DNA of 18,183 nucleotides from CAYLZN01 sp964387935 (GTDB lineage Bacteria; Acidobacteriota; Vicinamibacteria; Vicinamibacterales; JAFNAJ01): the NCBI GenBank assembly GCA_964387935.1, contig CAYLZN010000090.1, positions 1 to 18,183 on the forward strand, written 5' to 3'. Below the pieces are notes generated by a model. That model saw only the letters and a program-made list of their open reading frames with translations. It did no database searches and was not told where the DNA came from. The position numbers and the translations under genes were made by a program. How positions within the stretch are numbered: position 1 is the first letter of the stretch; each line of letters opens with the position of its first letter. Shown one piece after another: positions 6,759 through 14,718 of the stretch.

Positions 6759-8393
6759 ATGAAGTTGACGCCGTTTGCCAAGCTGTTCATCACCGTCGTC
6801 ATTCTCGGCGTGATCGGGTACGTCGCCTACGTCTACAAGGGCGCCGATGTGCGGAAGTGGGCGACCGGCAAGGACGCCGCGCAGGAGGCCGCCGCGCCCA
6901 CCGGGGTCACGTCCGAGGACTTCGGCGCGCTGCGGAACGCCCCGGCCGACCCGGCGCGCAATGCCGGGTCCACCGGCGTGTCCACGGTGGCCCTGCAGGG
7001 TGCCGGCAAGCTGTCGCGCCCGCTCGTCGTGGCCATCAACACCTGGGCCGGCCACGCGCCGGGCCTCGTGTACAACGCCGGCATGGAGCCCTCGTCGATG
7101 TCGCTCTACCGGCAGAAGTTCGGCCTCGACGTGAAATTCGTCCTCATCGAGGACCCGGCGGCCAAGCTCGCGGCGTTCCGCAAGGGCGACGTGGACATCA
7201 TGTGGAACACCGTGGACAACTGGGCGCGAGAGGCCTCGATCCTCGCGGAGCAGAACCAGAAGGCGCGTTCGATCCTCATGCAGGACTGGTCGCGCGGCGG
7301 TGACGGCATCGTCGCCCTGTCGTCCATCAAGTCGCTCGAGGACCTGCGCGGACGCAAGATCGCCTGCACGCAGTTCACGCCCTCGCACTTCCTGCTGCTG
7401 TACCTGCTGGCCCAGTCCGGCCTGACGCCGGAGGAGCGGACGGGAGTCGAGAAGAACATCGTGTTCACGCAGGACGCGCCCGCTGCGGCGGCCATGTTCA
7501 AGGCGCGCCAGGTGGATGCGGCCGTGACCTGGGAGCCGGACCTGTCGTCGGCGGTGACGGCGCGCGGCGACGACGCGGCGATTCTCGTTTCGACGACGGC
7601 GGCCACCAACATCATCGCGGACACGCTGGTGGCGCGGCAGGACGTCATCGACCAGGCCCCGGAGACCATCCGCGACTTCGTGCACGGCTGGTTCGAGGGC
7701 ATCGAGATGATCAAGAACAACCCGCCGGCGTCGTACGCGTTGGTGGGCAAGGCGCTGAAGCTGGACGACGAGACCGTGTCGGGCATGCTGTCCGGCCTCA
7801 AGCTGACCCCGTTTGCGGACAACGCGCAGTTCTACGGACTGACCGGCGGCAAGGCGCACTTCGAGACGCTGTTCGACACGGCGTTCGTGATCTGGAGGAA
7901 GAAGGGCCTCGTGACCAGGCCGGTGGACGCCAAGGACTGGGCCGACACCCGGTTCCTGCAGGCGCTGGCGCCCGCCTACCCGGGGCAGCAGGTCGAGGAG
8001 CCGACGCTCGCGGCGCGCGCGCCTTCGGCGAAGGACCGCGCCATCATCAACAAGGAAATCCAGATTCACTTCACGCCCGGGTCCGACGAGATCATGCCCG
8101 GGTCGTACTTCGTGCTCGACTCGCTCGGCGACACGATGGTGTCGTTCGGCGGCACCTACCTGCGCGTCGAGGGCAACACGGACTCCACCGGGTCGGCCTC
8201 GACCAACCTCACGCTCTCCGATCGGCGCGCGCTGGCGGTCAAGAACTACATCCTGAAGAACTTCCCGGCCGTGCAGGCGAGCCGGTTCCAGACGATCGGG
8301 CGCGGGTCCGAGAACCCCGTCGCCACGAACACGACCGAGACCGGCCGACAGCTCAATCGCCGGACGGACATCAAGGTCATCCTGGCCCAGTAG
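6759..8393 (+). CDS. NitT/TauT-type ABC substrate-binding protein fused to a C-terminal OmpA domain
   Basis: This 544-aa fusion has three parts. Residues ~8-26 form a single transmembrane anchor (KLFITVVILGVIGYVAYVY) with no lipobox cysteine. Residues ~85-400 are a periplasmic binding domain of the NMT1/SsuA/TauA type, starting PLVVAINTWAGHAPGLVYN and including FRKGDVDIMWNTVDNWA and DLRGRKIACTQFTPSHF. Residues ~425-544 are an OmpA-like peptidoglycan-binding domain. D475 (in NTDSTGS) and R490 (in LSDRRA) stand 15 residues apart, as do the Asp and Arg that bind diaminopimelate in OmpA-family structures. A GGGGAC ribosome site precedes the ATG. The permease gene follows after 9 bp. The ligand is unknown; sulfonate, taurine or pyrimidine-precursor relatives give no safe guide. 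The layout implies a binding protein fixed to both the inner membrane and the cell wall. Confidence 0.9.
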   Translation: MKLTPFAKLFITVVILGVIGYVAYVYKGADVRKWATGKDAAQEAAAPTGVTSEDFGALRNAPADPARNAGSTGVSTVALQGAGKLSRPLVVAINTWAGHAPGLVYNAGMEPSSMSLYRQKFGLDVKFVLIEDPAAKLAAFRKGDVDIMWNTVDNWAREASILAEQNQKARSILMQDWSRGGDGIVALSSIKSLEDLRGRKIACTQFTPSHFLLLYLLAQSGLTPEERTGVEKNIVFTQDAPAAAAMFKARQVDAAVTWEPDLSSAVTARGDDAAILVSTTAATNIIADTLVARQDVIDQAPETIRDFVHGWFEGIEMIKNNPPASYALVGKALKLDDETVSGMLSGLKLTPFADNAQFYGLTGGKAHFETLFDTAFVIWRKKGLVTRPVDAKDWADTRFLQALAPAYPGQQVEEPTLAARAPSAKDRAIINKEIQIHFTPGSDEIMPGSYFVLDSLGDTMVSFGGTYLRVEGNTDSTGSASTNLTLSDRRALAVKNYILKNFPAVQASRFQTIGRGSENPVATNTTETGRQLNRRTDIKVILAQ

Positions 8394-8402
8394 GGCGCAC
8401 GC

Positions 8403-9202
8403 GTGGCGGACCGCACACCAGACCTCTTCGACCTCCGGGCGCCGCTGCCGAAACGCACGGCGGTGGCGCTGGGGTTCGTCATGCCGGCCCTCGCCCTGGG
8501 CCTGTGGTGCCTGCTGACCTATGGCGGCTTCGCGCCCCCGGACTTCCTGCCGTCGCCGACGGAGGTCGTCCGCGGCACGCTGCAGCTCTTCATCGAGCAC
8601 GACCTGTGGGGCGCGATCGTCACCTCCACGCGCCGCATCCTGCTCGCGTTCGTGCTCGCCTCCGCCGTCGCGCTGCCGCTCGGCGTGCTGATGGGCGCCT
8701 TCGAGCCCATCAACCGGCTCTTCGAGCCCATCGTCGCGCCGCTGCGCTACATGCCGATCTCGGCGTTCATTCCGCTGCTCATCCTCTGGTTCGGCATCTA
8801 CGAGTCGCAGAAAATCGCGTTCCTCTTCCTGGGCGTGTTCGTCTACCTGCTGCCCGTCGTCGTCTCTGCGATCCGCGCCGTGCCCGAGGAGCTCGTGCAG
8901 ACGGCGCGCACGCTCGGCGCGAGCAGGTGGCAGGTGATCCGCACCGTGCTCGTGCCGGCGTCGCTGCCCGAGATCTTCGATTCCTTCCGCGTGATGAACG
9001 CGATCTCGTGGACCTACGTGATCCTGGCCGAGGCGGTCAACCCGGAGCACGGCCTCGGGTACATGGTGGAGCTCGCGCGGACGCACCAGAAGGCGTCGTG
9101 GTCGTTTGCCGGGCTGCTGGTGATCGGGGGCATCGGGCTGCTGACGGACTTCCTGATCCGCTCCGTGTCCAACCTGCTCTTCCGGTGGCGCGAGAAGACG
9201 AC

Positions 9203-9206
<4 letters not shown>
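8403..9206 (+). CDS. ABC transporter permease, SsuC/TauC type
   Basis: This 267-aa inner-membrane permease has about six transmembrane segments and the standard family length. The EAA loop that docks the ATPase is visible at about residues 160-182 (EELVQTARTLGASRWQVI, then LPASLPEI-like residues). Other family signs are FLPSPTEVV near the start and PLRYMPISAFIPLLILWFGI in the middle. The start is GTG at 8403, 9 bp after the binding-protein stop. The stop overlaps the ATPase start by 4 bp (ATGA), so translation is probably coupled. It works with the tethered binding protein and the ATPase encoded next to it. Confidence 0.92.
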
Positions 9207-10099
<893 letters not shown>

Positions 10100-10108
10100 G
10101 GTTCCGCC

Positions 10109-11050
10109 ATGGCGCCAGAGAAGCCGAAGGCTGCGCCGGTTGCGCCCCCCAGGCCGCCCGGCCCGCCGCCGCCCGGCTCGCCTCGGCCCGCCCGGGAGGA
10201 GACGCCCACCGTCGCGGCCGCGCTCGCCGAAACCGCCAAGTCCGCCCTCGCCGGGGCGATCGTCGAAAAGCGTCCCTACCTGAAGTACGCGTTCGCGAAC
10301 CCGTACAACCTCTCGCTGCTGGCCGGCGCCCTGGTCGCGGCGGGCCTGACGATGAACCCGCTGCTCGCGGTGGCCGCGCTTGGCGCCGAGGCGCTCTGGC
10401 TTCTGTACGCGCCCGACTCCAGGCGCCTGCGCCACCTGCTGTGGGACCCGCGCTTCGAGAAGGTCAAGGAGGCGATCCTCGCCCAGGAACGCGCCGAACG
10501 GATGGCGCTGCTCGACCAACCCGATCGCGAGCGCGTCGAGGTCCTGATCGACCGTCAGCACGAAATCCGCCACCTCGCCGCGACCAATCCCTCCTTCACC
10601 GGCGACCTGCTGCGCGCCGAGCTGGTCAAGACCGATCGCCTGGTCGAGGCCTTCCTCGATCTGTCGGTCACCTGCACGCGCTTCGAGCAGTACCTCGCGT
10701 CGATCGACCTGCCGGCCCTCGAGCGGGACCGGACCCGCTTCGAGGTCAACTCGAAGGCCGGGGCGCCGGACGATCCGCAGGTCGAGGTGTCGCGCAAGAA
10801 CCTGGCGATCGTGCTGAAGCGCCTCGACAAGATGAAGGAGATCACGCGCTACCTCACCGTGGCACGCGGGCAGCTCGATCTCATCGAGAACTCGTTCCAG
10901 CTCATCGCGGACCAGATCGTCACCATGCAGTCGCCTCAGGAGCTGTCGGGTCAGCTCGACGAGCTGCTCGACGGCGTCGAGTCGATTCGCGAGACGGCCG
11001 TCGAGACCGATCGCATCCTCGGATCGATCGGCGTCGGGACCACCGTATGA
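10109..11050 (+). CDS. Unknown protein: Pro-rich N-terminus, two TM segments, coiled-coil C-terminus
   Basis: This 313-aa protein is of no family I recognise. Residues 1-33 are Pro/Ala-rich. A helix with basic residues (about 35-60) leads into two adjacent hydrophobic segments, about 68-82 (LSLLAGALVAAGLTM) and 85-100 (LLAVAALGAEALWLLY), with a two-residue NP turn, suggesting a membrane hairpin. Residues ~105-305 are charged and helical, with heptad-like stretches such as RKNLAIVLKRLDKMKEITRY and ELSGQLDELLDGVESIRE, so a large domain probably lies in the cytoplasm with both termini on that side. The stop overlaps the AAA+ gene start by 4 bp (ATGA), strong evidence of co-expression. A role as membrane receptor or partner for the AAA+ ATPase or PspA is inferred only from this. 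Confidence 0.8.
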   Translation: MAPEKPKAAPVAPPRPPGPPPPGSPRPAREETPTVAAALAETAKSALAGAIVEKRPYLKYAFANPYNLSLLAGALVAAGLTMNPLLAVAALGAEALWLLYAPDSRRLRHLLWDPRFEKVKEAILAQERAERMALLDQPDRERVEVLIDRQHEIRHLAATNPSFTGDLLRAELVKTDRLVEAFLDLSVTCTRFEQYLASIDLPALERDRTRFEVNSKAGAPDDPQVEVSRKNLAIVLKRLDKMKEITRYLTVARGQLDLIENSFQLIADQIVTMQSPQELSGQLDELLDGVESIRETAVETDRILGSIGVGTTV

Positions 11051-12900
11051 CCATCTCAGCCCCCCAGCGCCTTCTTCCCCAGTGGGCCGAGGACCTCCGC
11101 CGCCGGTACGTTCGCGGCGAGGCCTCGATGTTCGTCCTCCACGGCAACGTGTACGACAGCCAGGTAGTGGACGGGACGCTCATCACGCTCACCGACTTCC
11201 TCACCGACGTCCTGCTCAAGGACACGCGTGAGACGATCGCCGTCTACAACGTCGCCACGGGCGTTCGCTTCACGAAACGCGCGGCGTCGGTGACCGAACT
11301 GGAGGACCTGCTGCTCGGCTCGAAGGACCGCGCGCTCGCCGCGCTCGAGCGCCTGCTCATCGGCAGCACGCGCGCCGCGGTCGTCGTCGAATACGCGGAA
11401 ACACTCGCACCCACCGGCGATCCCGGCTTCCAGGCCGACGCGGACCGCGCCGCCATCGTGACACTCCACCGCTGGTCGTTCCTGCCGGAGATCGAGCGCG
11501 GTGACAACGTGGTCATCCTGATCGCCGAGAACCTGACGGATCTCTCGCCGAAGCTCGTGTCCAATCCCAAGGTCGCGACGATCGCGATTCCCATGCCCGA
11601 CCTCGAGACGAGACGCGCCGCCGTCCGTCTCGCGGACCCGAAGCTGCCGGATCGCGACGTCGATCGCTACGCGGAAACGACCGCCGGCCTGAAGGCCATC
11701 CAGATTGCGTCCATCCTGGCACCCCCGCCACCCGCCGGGGAGGATCTGGCCGCGCGCGAGGCCTACATTGCCGGACTGCTGGGCGGCGGCGACGGCGTCA
11801 AGGAACGGGCCCACAAGCTGGCCGTCCTGACGGCAGGCCTGGGCCGTGACGAGATCAGGCGACTGCTGGCGCCTGGCGCGAACGCGCCAGACATCGCGAC
11901 CGCGGACGCCGTCGAACTGGCGCGGCGCGAGATCGATCGCCTCATCGCGCGCCGCAAGCGCGAGATCCTCGAGCGCGAGTGCTTCGGCCTGGTCGAGTTC
12001 GTCGAACCCTCCCACGGCTTCGACGTCGTCGGCGACATGGAGGAAGTGAAGAAGGACCTGCTCGTCATCGCCGACAACATCCGCGAGGGGCGCACGAGCC
12101 GCGTGCCGATGGGCATCCTGTTCACGGGACCGATGGGCACGGGAAAGACCTTCGTGGCGGAGGCCTTCGCGAAGGAGTGCGGCCTCACCACGATCAAGCT
12201 GAAGAACTTCCGGTCGAAGTGGGTGGGCGCCACCGAGGGCAACCTCGAGAAGATCCTCAACGTCATCAAGGCCATCGGCCAGGTCGTCGTCATCGTCGAC
12301 GAGGGCGACCGGGCGTTCGGGAACACCGAGGCCGAGAGCGACGGCGGCACCTCGTCCCGCGTGATCGCGCGCATCAAGGAGTTCATGTCCGACACGTCGA
12401 ACCGGGGCCGCATCCTGTTCCTCGTGATGACCAACCGCCCCGACAAGCTCGACGTCGACCTCAAGCGCGCCGGCCGCCTGGATCGCAAGATCCCGTTCCT
12501 CTATTCGCAGAAACCGGAGGAGGTCGAGCAGGTCGCGGCCGCGCTCATCCGGAAGAACAGGATCCATACCGACGTCGACCTGCCCTCGATCCGCGAGACG
12601 TTTTCTCAGAAGCTCGTGGGCTACAGCAACGCGGACGTCGAGGCCGTGCTGCTGATGGCCAACGATGATGCGGCGAGGGAGGCGGGAGGGGACGCGGTGG
12701 TGAAGGCTGAGCACCTGGAGCGCGCCGCGGCGGATTACTTCCCGAGCCGCGACGTCGAACTGCTGGAGTACATGGAACTGCTGGCCGTGTTCGAGGCGTC
12801 GAGCCGGCGCCTGCTGCCGGAGAAGTACGCCACGATGACGCCGGAGGAGCTGGACCGGCGGCTGCGGCATCTGAGGGCGACGGTGGGGAATCGGAGATAG
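11047..12900 (+). CDS. AAA+ ATPase with degenerate N-terminal and active C-terminal module
   Basis: This 617-aa protein has two AAA-like halves. The N-terminal half (about 10-270) looks like a AAA fold without a Walker A: FVLHGNVYD, a Walker-B-like AAVVVEYAETL, and a sensor-1-like NVVILIAENLTDLSPKL. A linker follows, about residues 270-330. The C-terminal module has Walker A GPMGTGKT at 361-368, Walker B VVVIVDEGD with D418 and E419, sensor-1 N463 in LVMTNRP, and candidate arginine-finger residues R474, R477 and R480 in KRAGRLDR. The GDMEEVKKDL before Walker A and the RVPMGILFTGP lead-in are like the Vps4/katanin/FtsH and Ycf46 group. A small helical lid domain and ~70 further helical residues end the protein. 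No protease or DNA-binding domain is seen. The start overlaps the upstream stop by 4 bp. It may remodel or disassemble PspA filaments, by analogy with Vps4 (inference). Confidence 0.88.
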   Translation: MTISAPQRLLPQWAEDLRRRYVRGEASMFVLHGNVYDSQVVDGTLITLTDFLTDVLLKDTRETIAVYNVATGVRFTKRAASVTELEDLLLGSKDRALAALERLLIGSTRAAVVVEYAETLAPTGDPGFQADADRAAIVTLHRWSFLPEIERGDNVVILIAENLTDLSPKLVSNPKVATIAIPMPDLETRRAAVRLADPKLPDRDVDRYAETTAGLKAIQIASILAPPPPAGEDLAAREAYIAGLLGGGDGVKERAHKLAVLTAGLGRDEIRRLLAPGANAPDIATADAVELARREIDRLIARRKREILERECFGLVEFVEPSHGFDVVGDMEEVKKDLLVIADNIREGRTSRVPMGILFTGPMGTGKTFVAEAFAKECGLTTIKLKNFRSKWVGATEGNLEKILNVIKAIGQVVVIVDEGDRAFGNTEAESDGGTSSRVIARIKEFMSDTSNRGRILFLVMTNRPDKLDVDLKRAGRLDRKIPFLYSQKPEEVEQVAAALIRKNRIHTDVDLPSIRETFSQKLVGYSNADVEAVLLMANDDAAREAGGDAVVKAEHLERAAADYFPSRDVELLEYMELLAVFEASSRRLLPEKYATMTPEELDRRLRHLRATVGNRR

Positions 12901-12903
12901 GGC

Positions 12904-13707
12904 ATGCAGCGGCTTGGTGTGGTCGTGGCGAGAGTCGTCTTCGGCGCAGCGGTGTTCCTCGGGATGTGCGCGGCGGCGGGCGCCGAGGAAGGAGGCCAGA
13001 CGGTGCAGGAAAGCGCGCTCGAAGGCGTGGTGTGGAGGCTCAGCGGGATGGGCCAGGCCGGATCCCAGGTGGCTCCCGCGTCCGGTTCCCGGATCGACCT
13101 GTCCTTCGAGCAGGGGCGCGCGTTCGGCTCGTCGGGCTGCAATGCCTATGCGGGTCCCTACGTGCTGGACGGCACCGCGCTCGGGATCGGCATGCTCGCG
13201 TCGACACAGAAGGCGTGCCCGGAGCCGCTGATGAAGCAGGAGCAGGAATTCCTGCGCATCCTGCGCGCCGCAGCGACCGCGACGGTGGCCGGCGACACGC
13301 TGACGCTTTCCGGCCCGGCGGGCACGCTCGAGTTCCTGGCTGAGCGCGAACTGAGGCTGGTCGGCACCTGGACGCTGCTGGGATACAACAATGGGCGCGG
13401 CGGCGTCGTGTCGACGGCGATCACGTCGAAGATCTCCCTGACGCTGGACGACCGGGGGCGCGCGTCGGGATCCAGCGGATGCAACACGTTCACCGGGTCC
13501 TACGAGGTGGACGGCCACACGATCGCGATTGGTCCGCTGGCCACGACGCGGAAGATGTGCGCCGAGGCGGACGTCATGATGCAGGAACGGCTGTTCCTGA
13601 AGGCCCTGCAGGCCGGCACCAGGATCGAGTTGCGCGGCGACGACCTGCGGCTGCGCAACGGCGAGGGCGCCACGCAGGTACACTTCACGCGGACGCCGGC
13701 GAAGTAG
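12904..13707 (+). CDS. Exported protein with two META (HslJ-like) domains
   Basis: This 267-aa protein starts 3 bp after the AAA+ gene. It has a signal peptide (hydrophobic ~7-22, probable cut after AGA before EEGG; the cysteine in GMCAAA does not fit a lipobox). Two META/HslJ repeats follow. Each has the GSSGCN motif and a second cysteine 26 residues later: C79/C105 in the first, C193/C219 in the second, likely disulfide pairs. In E. coli, HslJ is an outer-membrane-associated heat-shock protein linked to novobiocin resistance; the biochemical role of the domain is unknown. Position makes it the last gene of the operon and the periplasmic or outer-membrane end of the system. Confidence 0.88.
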   Translation: MQRLGVVVARVVFGAAVFLGMCAAAGAEEGGQTVQESALEGVVWRLSGMGQAGSQVAPASGSRIDLSFEQGRAFGSSGCNAYAGPYVLDGTALGIGMLASTQKACPEPLMKQEQEFLRILRAAATATVAGDTLTLSGPAGTLEFLAERELRLVGTWTLLGYNNGRGGVVSTAITSKISLTLDDRGRASGSSGCNTFTGSYEVDGHTIAIGPLATTRKMCAEADVMMQERLFLKALQAGTRIELRGDDLRLRNGEGATQVHFTRTPAK

Positions 13708-13782
13708 GTGCCGAGAGTCGGTCACCGGCCGGCCAATAGCTGCGCCACAGCACCCTCGCGGCGTTCGTTGGCGCGCTTGCGC

Positions 13783-13788
13783 TACACT
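13783..13788 (+). promoter_or_regulatory. Possible -10 element (TACACT) for the MntA/HepT pair
   Basis: GCGCTACACT ends at 13788, 6 bp before the preferred ATG at 13795, and resembles GCGCTATACT at 5171-5180. If it is a -10 box, transcription would begin at about the start codon, giving a leaderless message. No matching -35 is evident, so the call is weak. Confidence 0.3.
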
Positions 13789-13794
13789 ACGGAA

Positions 13795-14214
13795 ATGTTG
13801 CCGATCGATCAGGCGGAAGCGGCCCTGGTCATGGCGCTCCGTGACATGGCGGGCATCGTGTCCGCCTACCTGTTCGGAAGCTCCGTGACGGGGCGCACGC
13901 ACCGGGAGAGCGACCTCGATCTGGGCGTGCTTCTCGACCGACGCGTGCATGCGTCTGACGCCGACCGCTTCGAGGTCCGCCTCCACCTCGCGGGACACTG
14001 CCAGGCGTTGCTCGGGCAGCCCGTGGACGTCGTCATCCTGAACGACGCGCCGCCCCATCTGGCCCGTCGCGTGATGACGGAGGGGCGACGGATCCTGACC
14101 ATCGACGCGGCGCAGGATCATGCCCACCTCCGCCTCATGCTGTCGCGCGCGGCCGACCTGAAACCGTTCCTCGAGCGGACGCGCGGGATCAAGCTCGCGT
14201 GGCTGACCCAGTGA
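13795..14214 (+). CDS. mntA: MntA-type nucleotidyltransferase antitoxin
   Basis: This 139-aa minimal nucleotidyltransferase has an intact GSX10DXD active site: G28-S29, then ten residues, then D40-L-D42, within LFGSS and SDLDLGVLL. Proteins of this family neutralise HepT toxins by adding AMP to a tyrosine in the toxin's active site. A third acidic residue is probably the D in PVDVVIL, as in the family. The ATG at 13795 is preferred; the frame is open to 13708, but that extension reads through an unlikely intergenic sequence. The stop overlaps the toxin's GTG start (GTGA), the usual tight coupling for these pairs. Confidence 0.88.
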   Translation: MLPIDQAEAALVMALRDMAGIVSAYLFGSSVTGRTHRESDLDLGVLLDRRVHASDADRFEVRLHLAGHCQALLGQPVDVVILNDAPPHLARRVMTEGRRILTIDAAQDHAHLRLMLSRAADLKPFLERTRGIKLAWLTQ

Positions 14215-14636
14215 CCTTCCTCGTCGAACGCCTCGCCGAACTCCGCCGGCACGTCGCTCACCTGCGGGCCATTCGCCCCAAGGTCACCGATCGCGCAGCG
14301 CTCGAACGGGAACGGTCGCTCCACAACGACGTGCTCTTCTCGCTGCTCATGGTCGCGCAGCTCGTCGTCGATGTCTCCGGCGAGTTGTCCGCGAGGCGCG
14401 GGGAGCGGTTCGAGGACTACAAGGGGGCCGTCCGCAATCTTGCGCGAGATCCACGATTCCCTGCGGACCTCGTCCGGGAATTGGAGCGTGTGCCAGGCTT
14501 CCGGAACATCGTCATCCACGAGTACGTGACTCTCGATCTCGACCGGGTGGTGGAGGCACTCGATCGCCTGGACCCGATCGAGCGGTTCATCCACATCGTC
14601 GCCGAGATCGAGCGCTCGGCCGGTCTGGACGGCTGA
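14211..14636 (+). CDS. hepT: HepT-type HEPN ribonuclease toxin
   Basis: This 141-aa, mostly helical protein belongs to the DUF86/HepT branch of the HEPN superfamily. The catalytic RX4HXY motif is intact: R98, H103 and Y105 in FRNIVIHEY. Such toxins cut RNA, and the tyrosine is the AMP-accepting residue used by MntA. The GTG at 14211 is preferred because it gives the 4-bp overlap with the mntA stop; another in-frame GTG at 14199 would add four residues. Both genes look intact. The pair lies between the envelope operon and a redox gene with no visible mobile element. Confidence 0.88.
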   Translation: MTFLVERLAELRRHVAHLRAIRPKVTDRAALERERSLHNDVLFSLLMVAQLVVDVSGELSARRGERFEDYKGAVRNLARDPRFPADLVRELERVPGFRNIVIHEYVTLDLDRVVEALDRLDPIERFIHIVAEIERSAGLDG

Positions 14637-14718
14637 ACCGAGAGCAGGCCACTCGCCTTCGCACCAGGATCACGTGCGGTCGGGCGCCGTGATATCGTCA
14701 TTCCCCTCGAAACCACGG

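Noticed and set aside
13708..13725. Imperfect hairpin GTGCCGA/TCGGTCAC just after the META gene stop, considered as the operon terminator
   Set aside because: The stem has a bulge and is followed by GC-rich sequence with no T-run, so an intrinsic terminator is not supported.
11056..14127. A 1023-codon open frame on the minus strand across the AAA+ and META genes
   Set aside because: Antisense shadow of genes with intact catalytic or cysteine motifs.
14690..14698. TGATATCGT considered as a -10 element for the ferredoxin fusion
   Set aside because: Poor match to the consensus and no -35 at the right distance.
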